Below are positions 1 to 8,438 of a stretch of 64,000 nt of DNA, in pieces. Positions within the stretch are counted from its first letter, which is position 1. The number at the start of each line of letters is the position of its first letter. Source of the stretch: Micromonospora polyrhachis (GTDB lineage: Bacteria > Actinomycetota > Actinomycetes > Mycobacteriales > Micromonosporaceae); contig NZ_JACHJW010000001.1 of the NCBI RefSeq assembly GCF_014203835.1, forward strand, positions 2,046,001 through 2,110,000, given 5' to 3'. The translations under genes were made by a program, and so were the position numbers. Under the pieces are notes generated by a model, which was given only the letters and a program-made list of their open reading frames with translations, had not been told where the DNA came from and made no database searches.

Positions 1-252
1 CCCGCGACCAGCGGGGGTGACCGCCAGATAGCTCAACAGCATCACCCGGGTTGCCCGTGACCAGTCGCCGACGGCGGCACCGAGGATCTGGCCGTCGTCG
101 GCCAGCACCGCCGAGACCTGGGTCGTCCCGCTGGCCACCCCGCGCCGTAGGCCCTCTAGCGACACCAGTTCATCCGGCGGGAACGCCGGCTCCAGCACCT
201 CGGTGTAGATCCGGCTCAGGGTCTGTCCAGCTATGGCATCGACTATCCTCAC
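1..252 (-). CDS. GNAT-like acetyltransferase, N-terminal part (cut by window edge)
   Basis: The reverse strand reads open from a GTG at 252 to the window edge (84 codons, no stop). The GTG overlaps the TGA of the upstream 886-residue gene in a GTGA overlap, so the two are probably translationally coupled. The last visible residues, LLSYLAVTPAGRG, look like the beta4 strand and start of the acetyl-CoA pyrophosphate loop of GNAT N-acetyltransferases; AVLADDGQILGAAVGDW just before fits the preceding beta strands. The substrate cannot be told. The family call rests on this N-terminal third only, and the catalytic half lies outside the window. Confidence 0.6.
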   Translation of the reverse strand, partial: MRIVDAIAGQTLSRIYTEVLEPAFPPDELVSLEGLRRGVASGTTQVSAVLADDGQILGAAVGDWSRATRVMLLSYLAVTPAGRG

Positions 253-2909
253 TTTAATTTCCCCTCCATGACCGATCCGCCCATCGGGGCTCGACGTCGC
301 TGCCGCTTCTCCAGCACGCGAACGACGCTGTCCGGGTGCAACCGGTGCAGGATCCAGCCCACTACTCCGGCGGTCAGCAGCACCGTCATGACCAGGGCCA
401 TGGCGGCAAGCTGCCGCAGATCGTACCCAGCCTGAACGATCTGCATCAGACCCGAGAGGCCGACCGCGGCGATACCGCCCAGCAGCGCGTCGTTGCGGCG
501 CTGGTTGGCCCGGTCCCGCCGTTCCTGCCGGGCCGCTGCCTCCTTCTCCCGCAGCACCCGGTCCCGTTCCTCCTGCGCCAGCCGCTCCCGCTCGACCTGC
601 GCCAGCCGGGCCTGCTCCTCCCGGCCCGCTCGGGCCAGGGCGTCGTTGCGTTCCTGCTGCCGGCGCACGGAGGCGTCCACCAGGTCACCGATCCGATCGC
701 CGAGCACCTTGTCAATCATGCCCTCGAACTCGCCCCGCAGGGTGTCGAACTTCGCCGCCGCGAGTAGCCGGTCGATGATCAGCCGTGCGACCGGCGAGGA
801 CATCAGCGACGGCGAGGTGACGAACATCAGGCTGAGCCGGCTCGCCATGACGAACCGGTGCAGCCGGAGGTGCTGCGCCTCCAGGGCACCCTGCATCTCG
901 ACCAGCTCCTGGGTGACCCGCTCGTACTCGGCCGACCGCAGGGCCGCCGGATCGGCCGCCGTCCCGCCCCGCTCCAGCCGTACGATCATGGCGGCCAGCT
1001 GGAACTGGAGGTGGTCGTAGTACTCGGCGATCTGGTCCTGCCAGCCGGCGAACATGCCCTCCAGCGCGGCCACGAACTCCGCCGCCTCCTGTACGGCGTT
1101 GACCGTGTATTCCGGGCTGGCCGGGATCACGATCAGGGTGCTGTTGCAGGTACGCAGCAGCAGGTCTCCGAGGAAGCCGGGCGCGTCCACGACGGGCAGT
1201 GCCGGCACGTCGACCGGATAGCGGAGCCACTCCGCCAGCGCACTGAACCCGTGCCGGACCGGATGGCACAGCGGCTGCGCCCCGACCGCCGTCGCCGTCT
1301 CCCGGGCGTCGGTCACCGGCGTGCGGCTGCCGTCGGAAGCCACCAGGGTGGCCCGGTCCACCTGGACCAGGACGTGGTACATGCCCGGTCGGCTGCTGTG
1401 TCGGACCTGCCGGCCGCTGTGCCGGGCCAACTCGGCCGACACGTCACCGGTCACCTCCGTGGCGAAGTCGGCGAGGCGCGACCAGGCGACGGTCCCCGCT
1501 GCGGCGGCGACGGGGCGCTCCGGCTCCGCGTCGTCGTCGACACACTCCGGCTCCGCCTCGCCCTCGACGCACTCCGGCGCCACGTCGTCGGAAACCGGTC
1601 GCAGCGGCGCGCCGAGGTGAACCAGGTCGCCGAACTCCGGCGCGACCCGCGCCATGGCGGCGTACACCTGCTGCGGTGTCACCTCGGACAGCTCGCACTC
1701 CAGCCGGAGGTAGTGGTTGCCGAGTTCCGACAGGCGCAGCTGAACGCTGAAGGTGGTTGGTTCCTGGTCCGGCCAGTCGGGGTCGGCCAGCTCGACGTCC
1801 GGCAGGGTCACCGCCATCCCCCGGTACTGCCGACCGAGTGGGTCGGAACCCTTCCACACGTCGTCGAGCGGGAGTTCCGCCGCCACCAGGGCATCCGGAT
1901 GGGTGGCGACATCCCAGCCGGCGATCCGCCACCGGTCCGCCGTCCGCCGAGCCACCTCGACCATCCGTACGGCGAACGGGGCCGAATCCTCAACCGGCCC
2001 GGCGCTGTCCGGACCGGAACCGGGCGGCACCTCCCGCAGGTCCTCGTACAGCCCGAACGGATAGAGGTAGACGAACGTCGCCTGGTCCAGCAGGAGCCAC
2101 GGCTGGTCCGCCACCGCGACGAGCGCCTCGACGCTGTACCGGTGGGCACGCAGTTCGCTGCGCGGGATGCCGTCCGGGAAGAACTCCTCGGCCGCCCGCA
2201 GCGTGGCGACCGCACCGGCCAGGTCGCTGCCCCCGATGGCGAAGTGATCGTGTACGACCTGCGCGGCGCGGGCGGTCGCGGCGTAGTAGATCTGGTCCCC
2301 GTGCGCCTCAGCCGCCACCGCCTCGGCGATCAGTGAGGGGCTGATCCGACTCGCGGCGGCTACCACCTCCTCGGCCCGGGTCGCCGTCTCGGCGGCGCTC
2401 CTGGCCCACGTCGCCAGGGCTCCGCAGGAACCGGCGTTGAAGGTGGCCATCTCACTGTCGAGCAGATCGAGCATCCGCACGGTCAGCATGGTCAGTTCCG
2501 CGTCGACGGCGATCTCCGTGGCGACGATGCCGGTCCAGGTACGGGCGGCGAACCGCATGGTGTCCAGGATCGGGGCGACGTCCCAGGCCCGCTCCCATGC
2601 CTGGTCGCACAGGTACTTCAGGTAGAGCACCAGCAGTGGGGCGGCATCCGGGACCCGGGCCGCCGCCGTCAACGCCCGGTCGAGCGTGGTCAGGATCTGG
2701 CCGTGCAGCTCCGGGTCGTTCTCCTCGGCGTTCCAGACCGCTATCCGGTCCAGCAGCCCGAAGTCGGCTTCGGTCAGGGGGCCGGTGCCGGCTTCGGTCA
2801 GGGGGCCGGCGGGCGTACACAACTGCCGGGTGAGCCAGCGGCGGATCGGGCGGGCGTCATCTTCCGCCAGCGCGGCCAACTGGTCGGCGCGGCCTGCTTC
2901 TTCGAGCAA
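249..2909 (-). CDS. Large protein with C-terminal coiled coil and two membrane helices, function unknown
   Basis: 886 residues from a TTG start; an in-frame stop lies 15 codons upstream with no ATG or GTG between, and a GGGGG stretch sits 7 nt before the TTG. No catalytic motif is recognised. Residues about 748-804 are a very charged Arg/Glu/Gln-rich helix, presumably a coiled coil, followed by two hydrophobic stretches (about 806-825 and 834-854) and a basic tail, so the protein is probably membrane-anchored with a large N-terminal cytosolic part. Residues near 470-490 carry a 9-residue repeat (PECVEGEAE, PECVDDDAE). It is coupled to the downstream GNAT-like gene. The layout is faintly reminiscent of CATRA-type conflict-system proteins, but I cannot confirm that. 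Confidence 0.7.
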   Translation of the reverse strand: MLEEAGRADQLAALAEDDARPIRRWLTRQLCTPAGPLTEAGTGPLTEADFGLLDRIAVWNAEENDPELHGQILTTLDRALTAAARVPDAAPLLVLYLKYLCDQAWERAWDVAPILDTMRFAARTWTGIVATEIAVDAELTMLTVRMLDLLDSEMATFNAGSCGALATWARSAAETATRAEEVVAAASRISPSLIAEAVAAEAHGDQIYYAATARAAQVVHDHFAIGGSDLAGAVATLRAAEEFFPDGIPRSELRAHRYSVEALVAVADQPWLLLDQATFVYLYPFGLYEDLREVPPGSGPDSAGPVEDSAPFAVRMVEVARRTADRWRIAGWDVATHPDALVAAELPLDDVWKGSDPLGRQYRGMAVTLPDVELADPDWPDQEPTTFSVQLRLSELGNHYLRLECELSEVTPQQVYAAMARVAPEFGDLVHLGAPLRPVSDDVAPECVEGEAEPECVDDDAEPERPVAAAAGTVAWSRLADFATEVTGDVSAELARHSGRQVRHSSRPGMYHVLVQVDRATLVASDGSRTPVTDARETATAVGAQPLCHPVRHGFSALAEWLRYPVDVPALPVVDAPGFLGDLLLRTCNSTLIVIPASPEYTVNAVQEAAEFVAALEGMFAGWQDQIAEYYDHLQFQLAAMIVRLERGGTAADPAALRSAEYERVTQELVEMQGALEAQHLRLHRFVMASRLSLMFVTSPSLMSSPVARLIIDRLLAAAKFDTLRGEFEGMIDKVLGDRIGDLVDASVRRQQERNDALARAGREEQARLAQVERERLAQEERDRVLREKEAAARQERRDRANQRRNDALLGGIAAVGLSGLMQIVQAGYDLRQLAAMALVMTVLLTAGVVGWILHRLHPDSVVRVLEKRQRRRAPMGGSVMEGKLK

Positions 2910-3044
2910 TGTGGACCCCCGGGGATCGACGATGTCGAACGTCCCCTCGAACTATCGCGGATCAGGTCAACGGCAAGGCAGACCCCCTCGTCATCGCAAT
3001 CAGCCTGGAAAGGGGCCCCTGCTGACAGCTAGGGCCGAGTCTGA

Positions 3045-3410
3045 TCACCGCGAGGGTGGAATCACCCGGAGATGGCCCCGTCGTCCGGTCTGCTGCCCCG
3101 GGTTCGGATCGGGTTCGATCTCCTCGTGCCGCTGCACCGGACGGGCGGCTTCGCGTACCGCCTCGGCGAGCGCCACCAGATCGTCGGTGCTCGGCGGCGG
3201 CGGCTGGAACTCGCCCTCGTGCCGGACCACCTCCCAGCCCCGGGGCGCGGTCAGGTTCCGGGCATGCGGCTCACACAGGTCGTACGTGTGTGGCTCGGCG
3301 AATGCCGCGAGCGGCCCGACGACCGCTGTCGACTCGTTGTAGACATAGGTCAACGTAGCGACGGCTTGTCGGGGGCAGCCGTTGCGGGAGCAACGCCGGG
3401 TTGACCTCAC
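3045..3410 (-). CDS. DUF3499 family protein
   Basis: 121 residues from a GTG start. The N-terminus RSTRRCSRNGCPRQAVATL, followed by TYVYNES and EPHTYDLCEPHARNL, matches the actinobacterial DUF3499 family as I know it. The Cys residues of CSRNGC and the Cys/His of DLCEPH could bind a metal. The function of the family is unknown. It is divergent from the metallopeptidase-like gene and near whiB, the same grouping as Rv3258c/Rv3259/whiB2 in M. tuberculosis. There is no Shine-Dalgarno; TACCGT ends 6 nt before the GTG, so the transcript is probably leaderless. Confidence 0.85.
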   Translation of the reverse strand: MRSTRRCSRNGCPRQAVATLTYVYNESTAVVGPLAAFAEPHTYDLCEPHARNLTAPRGWEVVRHEGEFQPPPPSTDDLVALAEAVREAARPVQRHEEIEPDPNPGQQTGRRGHLRVIPPSR

Positions 3411-3416
3411 GGCGGC

Positions 3417-3422
3417 ACGGTA
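3417..3422 (-). promoter_or_regulatory. Probable -10 element of leaderless DUF3499 gene
   Basis: On the minus strand TACCGT is followed by 6 nt and then the GTG start at 3410. A TAnnnT hexamer at this distance puts the transcription start at the start codon. No -35 hexamer is obvious. Confidence 0.5.
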
Positions 3423-3544
3423 TCTCCATTACCGGCTTCCGCGCCCGGCTTCCCGATCCGACACGCCGAAGACGGAGATCACAATTCGTCTGAGGGCGTG
3501 CGACACGAGCGGTCCCACGGACGGTCGACGCCGTGGAGCGGGGA

Positions 3545-3550
3545 TACCCT
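3545..3550 (+). promoter_or_regulatory. Probable -10 element of leaderless metallopeptidase-like gene
   Basis: TACCCT is followed by 6 nt (GAGCCC) and the ATG at 3557, with no Shine-Dalgarno. This placement supports the ATG over the in-frame GTG at 3533, which would lie upstream of the predicted transcription start. Confidence 0.45.
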
Positions 3551-3556
3551 GAGCCC

Positions 3557-4006
3557 ATGACCAGCCCGAACCACCGCCGGCCCAGCCCCGGACGCCGCCC
3601 TCGACGGGACCGCCACGGTCGAGGGTTGCGCGGGCGACTCGTACCGGCCACCGTGCCGCTGGCCCGTACCAAGGCCGAGGTATTCGATGATCTTGTGCTG
3701 GACACCGTAGAGACCCTGGAACGACGGTTCGCCCGCGAGTTGGCCGGGGTGGAGTTCGCCGTCGAGGACGTACCCCCGGACCTCAACGTCTACGACTCGG
3801 ACGTCCTGGAGGACGGCGAGGTGCCCCTCGCCCGCCTGCTCCCGGGCCGGCCGGGCCGGCAGGAGATCCCACCCCGGATCGTGCTCTACCGGCGACCGCT
3901 CGAATTCCGGGCGACCGACCACGATGACCTGGCCGACCTGATCCACGACGTGATCATCGAACAGGTGGCCAACCTGCTCGGCATGGATCCCGACGAACTC
4001 AGCTGA
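3557..4006 (+). CDS. Metallopeptidase family (zincin-like, PF06262/DUF1025) protein with degenerate active site
   Basis: 149 residues from ATG 3557. The basic N-terminus (residues 5-28) is followed by the LARTKAEVFDDLVLDTVETLERRF helix and the PPRIVLYRRPLEF strand typical of the family called metallopeptidase family protein. The helix that normally carries HExxH reads HDVIIEQVANLLG (H130, D131, Q136), so the catalytic Glu and second His are missing and zinc peptidase activity is doubtful. It sits between divergent DUF3499 and convergent whiB, as in mycobacteria. Role unknown; it may be a non-enzymatic relative kept for other reasons. Confidence 0.8.
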   Translation: MTSPNHRRPSPGRRPRRDRHGRGLRGRLVPATVPLARTKAEVFDDLVLDTVETLERRFARELAGVEFAVEDVPPDLNVYDSDVLEDGEVPLARLLPGRPGRQEIPPRIVLYRRPLEFRATDHDDLADLIHDVIIEQVANLLGMDPDELS

Positions 4007-4026
4007 CGTAGCGCAGCTGGCTGGAT

Positions 4027-4047
4027 CCGGAGGCCCCCAACCTCCGG
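4027..4047. terminator. Hairpin between convergent metallopeptidase-like gene and whiB
   Basis: CCGGAGG and CCTCCGG form a perfect 7-bp stem with a 7-nt loop in the 63-bp convergent gap. It has no T-run, as is common for actinobacterial terminators, and could serve both strands. Confidence 0.45.
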
Positions 4048-4069
4048 CCCACCCCGCATCGTGCTCGGA

Positions 4070-4327
4070 TCAGGCAGCCCGGCGCTTGAGCTTGCGCCGC
4101 TCCCGTTCGGACAACCCACCCCAGATGCCGAACCGCTCGTCGTGCCCGAGCGCGTATTCCAGACACTCGGCCTTGACCTCGCAGCGAGAACAGATCCGCT
4201 TTGCCTCGCGGGTCGAGCCGCCCTTCTCGGGAAAGAACGCCTCCGGGTCAGTCTGCGAGCACAGCGCCCGCTCCTGCCACTCCGGCGCATTCCCGAGCAG
4301 GTCGGCCACCTCAAGTCGGCCGTCCAT
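4070..4327 (-). CDS. whiB: WhiB-family [4Fe-4S] transcriptional regulator (WhiB/WhiB2 type)
   Basis: 85 residues with the four cluster ligands C23, C46, C49 and C55 (CxxC at 46-49, Cx5C to 55), followed by the GIWGG turn at 67-71 and the basic tail ERRKLKRR. WhiB proteins bind a redox- and NO-sensitive Fe-S cluster and act with the principal sigma factor; the WhiB/WhiB2 branch controls sporulation septation or cell division. The start has a strong AAGGAGG 6 nt upstream. The neighbours match the whiB2 locus of mycobacteria, which supports the WhiB2-branch assignment. A 16-bp perfect palindrome lies about 120 bp upstream of the start. Confidence 0.93.
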   Translation of the reverse strand: MDGRLEVADLLGNAPEWQERALCSQTDPEAFFPEKGGSTREAKRICSRCEVKAECLEYALGHDERFGIWGGLSERERRKLKRRAA

Positions 4328-4445
4328 CAGATGCCTCCTTATCGCGCATCGGCGTCAAGCGCCGCTGCAACCCCCCACGCGGAAGGCGTGTTTTTGTCCG
4401 TCCGGTGGCAATTTGATGCGCTCCGTTCGAACGACCCCATCGGAA

Positions 4446-4461
4446 ATTACACGCGTGTAAT
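4446..4461. promoter_or_regulatory. 16-bp perfect palindrome upstream of whiB, candidate operator
   Basis: ATTACACGCGTGTAAT is fully self-complementary and lies in a locally AT-richer patch in the 332-bp gap between whiB and the 3' end of fbiC. It resembles a BldD box (TNAC, 5-nt centre, GTNA), but the centre is 6 nt here, so it is not a strict match. It is likely an operator for whiB; the binding protein is unknown. The rest of the gap holds the fbiC hairpin at 4606-4641 and nothing else I can support. Confidence 0.5.
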
Positions 4462-4605
4462 GCGTGCGCCGTCAAGCCGAACCGTGGTAGACGGGGTCGC
4501 CCTCGCGGTGCGCCTGTAACGGCTTCGGAAAGCCGCACAGCCTCGCAACCTGCCCTATCGATTCAGCCCTGGCGGGGGTAACGCCCACCCCGGCGAGTTG
4601 CCCGC

Positions 4606-4641
4606 GATATCGGCGTGTCGCTGGGACGCCACGCCGATATC
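4606..4641 (-). terminator. Probable fbiC transcription terminator
   Basis: GATATCGGCGTG (4606-4617) pairs perfectly with CACGCCGATATC (4630-4641) around a 12-nt loop. It lies 18 bp beyond the fbiC stop codon. There is no U-tract. Confidence 0.6.
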
Positions 4642-4659
4642 CGGTATACGCACGCCCCG

Positions 4660-7272
4660 TCAGCCTGCCGTGCCGTAGGCCGTACTCCGCCGTCGCGCGG
4701 GCCGCCCGGCCGTCGCCGCGATCCGCTCCAACTGCGCCTCGGTACGCACCGATCCGTTGCCAGAACCGGCCATTCGGGAAATGGTCTCCTCCATCAGGGT
4801 GCCGCCCAGGTCATTGCACCCGCTACGCAGCATCTCGGCGGCCCCCTCGTCGCCGAGTTTCACCCACGAGCACTGGATGTTGCTGATCCGACCGTGCAAC
4901 AGCAACCGGGCCATGGCGTGTACGACGCGATTCTCCCGCCAGGTGGGGCCGGGTCGAGCAATACCAGCCAGATAGATCGGGGCGTTGGTGTGCACGAACG
5001 GCAACGCCACGAACTCGGTGAAGCCGCCGGTGCGGTCCTGCACCCCGGCCAACACCCGGAAGTGCCCCAACCACTGGCCGGGATGGTCGACGTGGCCGTA
5101 CATCATGGTGGAGCTGGACCGGATGCCCAGCTCGTGTGCCGTGGTCACCACCTCGACCCAGGTCGCCGCCGGCAGCTTGCCCTTGGTGAGCACCCACCGC
5201 ACGTCGTCGTCGAGGATCTCGGCGGCGGTGCCCGGAATGGTGTCCAGTCCCGCGTCCCGCATCAGCATGAGCCAGTCCCGTACCGAAACCCCGGCCTTGG
5301 CCGCCGCGGTGACGATCTCCATCGGGGAGAAGGCGTGCACATGCATCCCGGGGACCCGGCCCTTGACCGCCCGCACCAGCTCGGCGTACGCGGTCACCGG
5401 CAGTTTCGGGTCGATTCCGCCCTGCATGCAGACCTCGGTCGCCCCGGCCCGCCATGCCTCCTCGGCCCGGTCGGCAACCTGCTCGGCGGAGAGCCGGAAG
5501 GAGTCGGCGTCCCGCTCCCGTTGGGCGAAGGCGCAGAACCGGCACCCCACGTAGCAGACGTTGGTGAAGTTGATGTTGCGGTTGACGACGTAGGTCACGT
5601 CGTCCCCGACCGCGTCCCGCCGAACGTCGTCGGCGATGCGGCACAGCTCCTCCAGGGCCACGCCGTCGGCGGCGAAGAGCGCCAACGCCGCTGCCTCGTG
5701 CTTCGGGTCCAGCAACGCGGCCGGATCGTCGGCGGCCAGCCGCAGGCCGACACGTAGGTCCTCACCGGCCAGCACGGAACCAGTCGGGAATGCGGTGTCG
5801 ACACCCGAGCGGCCCGACTCCGAGCCCGGCTCCGAGTCAGGTGTCGAGTCCACCGGGCCGCCGGCCAGGCCGCCTGCCGTCCGGCCTACCGGGACCTTGG
5901 TGGCGACCTCGGACCAGTCACCGTAGACGCTGTCGAAGTCCCCGCGCCGATCGCCGGTACGCCCCGTCGTGTCGATGCTCGCGTGCAGGTCGGTACGGCC
6001 ACCCGCGACGTACGCCTCGTCCGGCTCCTGCCACGGGCGGCCGGTCGGCCGGACCGCCTCGACCGCCAGCCCGGTCACCGGATCGGCCAGCGCGGACACG
6101 TGCGGCAGCAGGCGCGGGTCCAGCCAGGGATCGCCACGCCGGACGTACCCGGGGTAGATGGTCAGCCGCTCCCGCAGGGAGAAGCCGGCGGCAGCCGTGT
6201 GCCGGGCGAGTTCGTCCAACTGCGGCCAGGGCCGTTCCGGGTTGACGTGGTCGGGGGTCAACGGGGACACCCCACCCCAGTCGTCGATACCAGCACGCAG
6301 TAGCAGGTCGTACTCGCCGTCGATCAGGTTCGGCGGGGCCTGGAGCCGGACCCCGGGGCCCAGCAGGATCCGGGTCACCGCCACCGTGGCGGCCAGGTCG
6401 TGCAACTCGGCGTCGGGCATGCCCCGCATCGCGGTATCCGGCTTGGCCCGGAAGTTCTGCACGATCACTTCCTGGATGTGGCCGTACTCGCGATGGGCCC
6501 GGCGGATCGCGAAGATCGCGTCGACGCGTTCGGCGGGGGTCTCCCCGATGCCGATCAGGATGCCGGTGGTGAAGGGGACACCCACCCGGCCGGCGTCCTG
6601 GAGCACCCGCAGCCGTACCGCCGGCTCCTTGTCCGGCGAGCCGTAGTGCGGCCCGCCCGGCTCCGACCAGAGCCGCGTCGCGGTGGTCTCCAGCATCATG
6701 CCCATGCTCGGCGCCACCGGCTTGAGCCGCTGCAACTCGGCCCAGCTGAGCACCCCCGGGTTGAGGTGCGGCAGTAGGCCGGTCTCCTCCAGCACCGCCA
6801 CGGCGCAGGCCCGGAGGTAGTCCACCGTGGAGTCGTAGCCGCGCTCGTCCAGCCACTGTCGGGCCGCCGGCCAGCGCTCCTCCGGCCGATCCCCCAACGT
6901 GAACAGGGCTTCCTTGCAGCCCTGGGCCGCCCCCTCGGCGGCGATGGCCAGCACCTCGTCCCGGTCGAGGTAGGCGGCGGGGAGCCGGTGCGGGACGGTG
7001 GCGAAGGTGCAGTAGTGGCACCGGTCCCGGCAGAGGCGGGTCAGCGGGATGAAGACCTTCTTGGAGAAGGTGACCACGCCGGGACGGCCGACGTCGCGTA
7101 GTCCGGCGTCCCGGATCGCGCTGGCGATCGCGAGTAGCTCGTCGAGGAGTTCGCCACGGGCGGCCAGCAGCGCCACGGCCTCATCGGAGTCGATGGCCCG
7201 ACCGTCGGCCGCGCGACGCAGCGCGCGCCGCAGGCTGGCCGGGCTGGGCGAGGAGACATTGCGATCGGACAC
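4660..7272 (-). CDS. fbiC: Bifunctional FO synthase (CofG-CofH fusion)
   Basis: 870 residues. Two radical-SAM domains are fused: the N-terminal CofG half has CRDRCHYC (C81, C85, C88) and the C-terminal CofH half has CYVGCRFC (C573, C577, C580). Together they build FO, the deazaflavin chromophore of coenzyme F420, from tyrosine and a ribityl-diaminouracil. The halves are joined by an acidic Ser/Gly/Pro linker at about 462-500. Length matches actinobacterial FbiC (about 850-870). The GTG start lacks a Shine-Dalgarno and has TAGGCT 6 nt upstream, suggesting a leaderless mRNA. fbiA and fbiB lie nearby on the opposite strand, beyond one membrane protein gene. Confidence 0.96.
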   Translation of the reverse strand: MSDRNVSSPSPASLRRALRRAADGRAIDSDEAVALLAARGELLDELLAIASAIRDAGLRDVGRPGVVTFSKKVFIPLTRLCRDRCHYCTFATVPHRLPAAYLDRDEVLAIAAEGAAQGCKEALFTLGDRPEERWPAARQWLDERGYDSTVDYLRACAVAVLEETGLLPHLNPGVLSWAELQRLKPVAPSMGMMLETTATRLWSEPGGPHYGSPDKEPAVRLRVLQDAGRVGVPFTTGILIGIGETPAERVDAIFAIRRAHREYGHIQEVIVQNFRAKPDTAMRGMPDAELHDLAATVAVTRILLGPGVRLQAPPNLIDGEYDLLLRAGIDDWGGVSPLTPDHVNPERPWPQLDELARHTAAAGFSLRERLTIYPGYVRRGDPWLDPRLLPHVSALADPVTGLAVEAVRPTGRPWQEPDEAYVAGGRTDLHASIDTTGRTGDRRGDFDSVYGDWSEVATKVPVGRTAGGLAGGPVDSTPDSEPGSESGRSGVDTAFPTGSVLAGEDLRVGLRLAADDPAALLDPKHEAAALALFAADGVALEELCRIADDVRRDAVGDDVTYVVNRNINFTNVCYVGCRFCAFAQRERDADSFRLSAEQVADRAEEAWRAGATEVCMQGGIDPKLPVTAYAELVRAVKGRVPGMHVHAFSPMEIVTAAAKAGVSVRDWLMLMRDAGLDTIPGTAAEILDDDVRWVLTKGKLPAATWVEVVTTAHELGIRSSSTMMYGHVDHPGQWLGHFRVLAGVQDRTGGFTEFVALPFVHTNAPIYLAGIARPGPTWRENRVVHAMARLLLHGRISNIQCSWVKLGDEGAAEMLRSGCNDLGGTLMEETISRMAGSGNGSVRTEAQLERIAATAGRPARRRSTAYGTAG

Positions 7273-7278
7273 CTGTGC

Positions 7279-7284
7279 AGCCTA
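7279..7284 (-). promoter_or_regulatory. Probable -10 element of leaderless fbiC
   Basis: On the minus strand TAGGCT is followed by 6 nt and the GTG at 7272. This is the same arrangement as at several other genes in the window. Confidence 0.5.
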
Positions 7285-7320
7285 GGCGGTAAGCCGGGAC
7301 CGGCTCCGGGGCCACCGGCG

Positions 7321-7365
7321 CATCGGCCGGGGAGGACGCCGGTACGACGCTCTCCCCGGCCGATG
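7321..7365 (-). terminator. Terminator hairpin downstream of the tetraspanning membrane protein gene
   Basis: CATCGGCCGGGGAG (7321-7334) pairs perfectly with CTCCCCGGCCGATG (7352-7365) around a 17-nt loop. It lies 5 bp past the stop codon at 7371 and separates this gene from fbiC. Confidence 0.65.
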
Positions 7366-7370
7366 GACGG

Positions 7371-8369
7371 TCACCGGGGGTAGGACCCCGGTTCGTAGCC
7401 CGATCCGGGAGCCGGCGGCTGCCCACCCGGGTTGAGGTACTGGGTACGGTCGCTGGCGTCGGACCCGCCGCCCGGCTGGCCGATCACCTGGGTAGCCTCC
7501 GGGGCCGGGGGTGCCGACTGCGGGGCCGGGGGTGCCGACTGCGGGGCCGGAGGTGCCGAGGACGGGGCCGGTGGAGCCGACTGCGGTGCGGGCGGTGCGG
7601 ACTGCGGTGCGGCTGCCCCGTACTGCGGGACGTACTGCGTCGCACCGGCGTCCTGTCCGGCGGCGGGCTGGCCGTACACGCCCGGCTGGCCGTACGCCGA
7701 ACCCTGGCCGTAACCCTGCTGCTGGCCGTAACCCTGCTGCTGGCCGTAGTCCTGCGGCTGACCGTAGCCCTGCTGCGGGTAACCCGCCGGGTAGCCCTGC
7801 TGTGGCTGGCCGTACGCCTGGGGCTGGCCGTACATGCCGGGCTGCGGCTTCGGCTTCGGCACGTAGTAGAGGGTCCGCCAGATCTTGAAGATCGCGAGAG
7901 CCGCGACTCCGAAGATCGCCAGGTAGGCGACCCGACCCAGCAGGCCGGTGAAGGCGGCCCGGAGTTCGACATCACTCAGGGTGCCGATCAGCCAGCTGAA
8001 CAGGGCGATCACCCCGAAGAACGCGGACACCGCGTACTCGACCAGTGCGATGATCGTGATCAGCTTGGCCTTTGCGGTGGCCGGCTGGATGTGGGTGACG
8101 AGCAGTACGGCCAACAGCGGGAGCACGATCGCCAGCAGGCCGATGAAGTCGAGGAAGGCGGTGCCGGCCCGATCGGTGAACTCCGACCCCTCGAACCGCG
8201 GGATCATCATGTCGATCAGCGCAACGAAGAGCAGTAGGGCGTTCGCCCCCACCAGGATCAGGGCGGCGAGTTCGCGAAGCGGCTTGGTTATCTGACTGGC
8301 CTGCGCCTCACCGGTCGGCGTGGGCTCGGGTGGGCTGGTCAAGTCTCCCCCTGTGGCAATGGTGGACAT
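7371..8369 (-). CDS. Four-helix membrane protein with PGY/Q-rich and Pro-Ala repeat tail
   Basis: 332 residues from ATG 8369; a longer in-frame start at 8417 is less likely because it adds an unstructured stretch running up to the divergent fbiA. Hydrophobic segments lie at about 33-53, 72-92, 103-128 and 143-162. The remaining half is a low-complexity cytoplasmic-type tail: YGQPQ and YGQQQGYGQ repeats, then five tandem copies of a PQSAPPAP-like unit. Such tails are common in actinobacterial membrane proteins and often mediate self-association. Function unknown. On the minus strand TAGGCT lies 11 nt before the ATG and may be the -10. Confidence 0.8.
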   Translation of the reverse strand: MSTIATGGDLTSPPEPTPTGEAQASQITKPLRELAALILVGANALLLFVALIDMMIPRFEGSEFTDRAGTAFLDFIGLLAIVLPLLAVLLVTHIQPATAKAKLITIIALVEYAVSAFFGVIALFSWLIGTLSDVELRAAFTGLLGRVAYLAIFGVAALAIFKIWRTLYYVPKPKPQPGMYGQPQAYGQPQQGYPAGYPQQGYGQPQDYGQQQGYGQQQGYGQGSAYGQPGVYGQPAAGQDAGATQYVPQYGAAAPQSAPPAPQSAPPAPSSAPPAPQSAPPAPQSAPPAPEATQVIGQPGGGSDASDRTQYLNPGGQPPAPGSGYEPGSYPR

Positions 8370-8438
8370 TGGCGACGAAGAGCCTAGTCTGCCAACCCAC
8401 CGAGAGCTGGGCCGCATCGCATGGGCGAGGATGGTCGG

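Noticed and set aside
858-2336. Long plus-strand ORF (492 codons) opposite the 886-aa gene
   Set aside because: It is antisense to a better-supported gene, rich in Arg/Gly/Pro/His as expected of a GC-rich shadow frame, and has no ribosome site or family.
4446-4461. Canonical BldD box
   Set aside because: The central spacer is 6 nt rather than 5, so it is recorded only as a palindrome of unknown binder.
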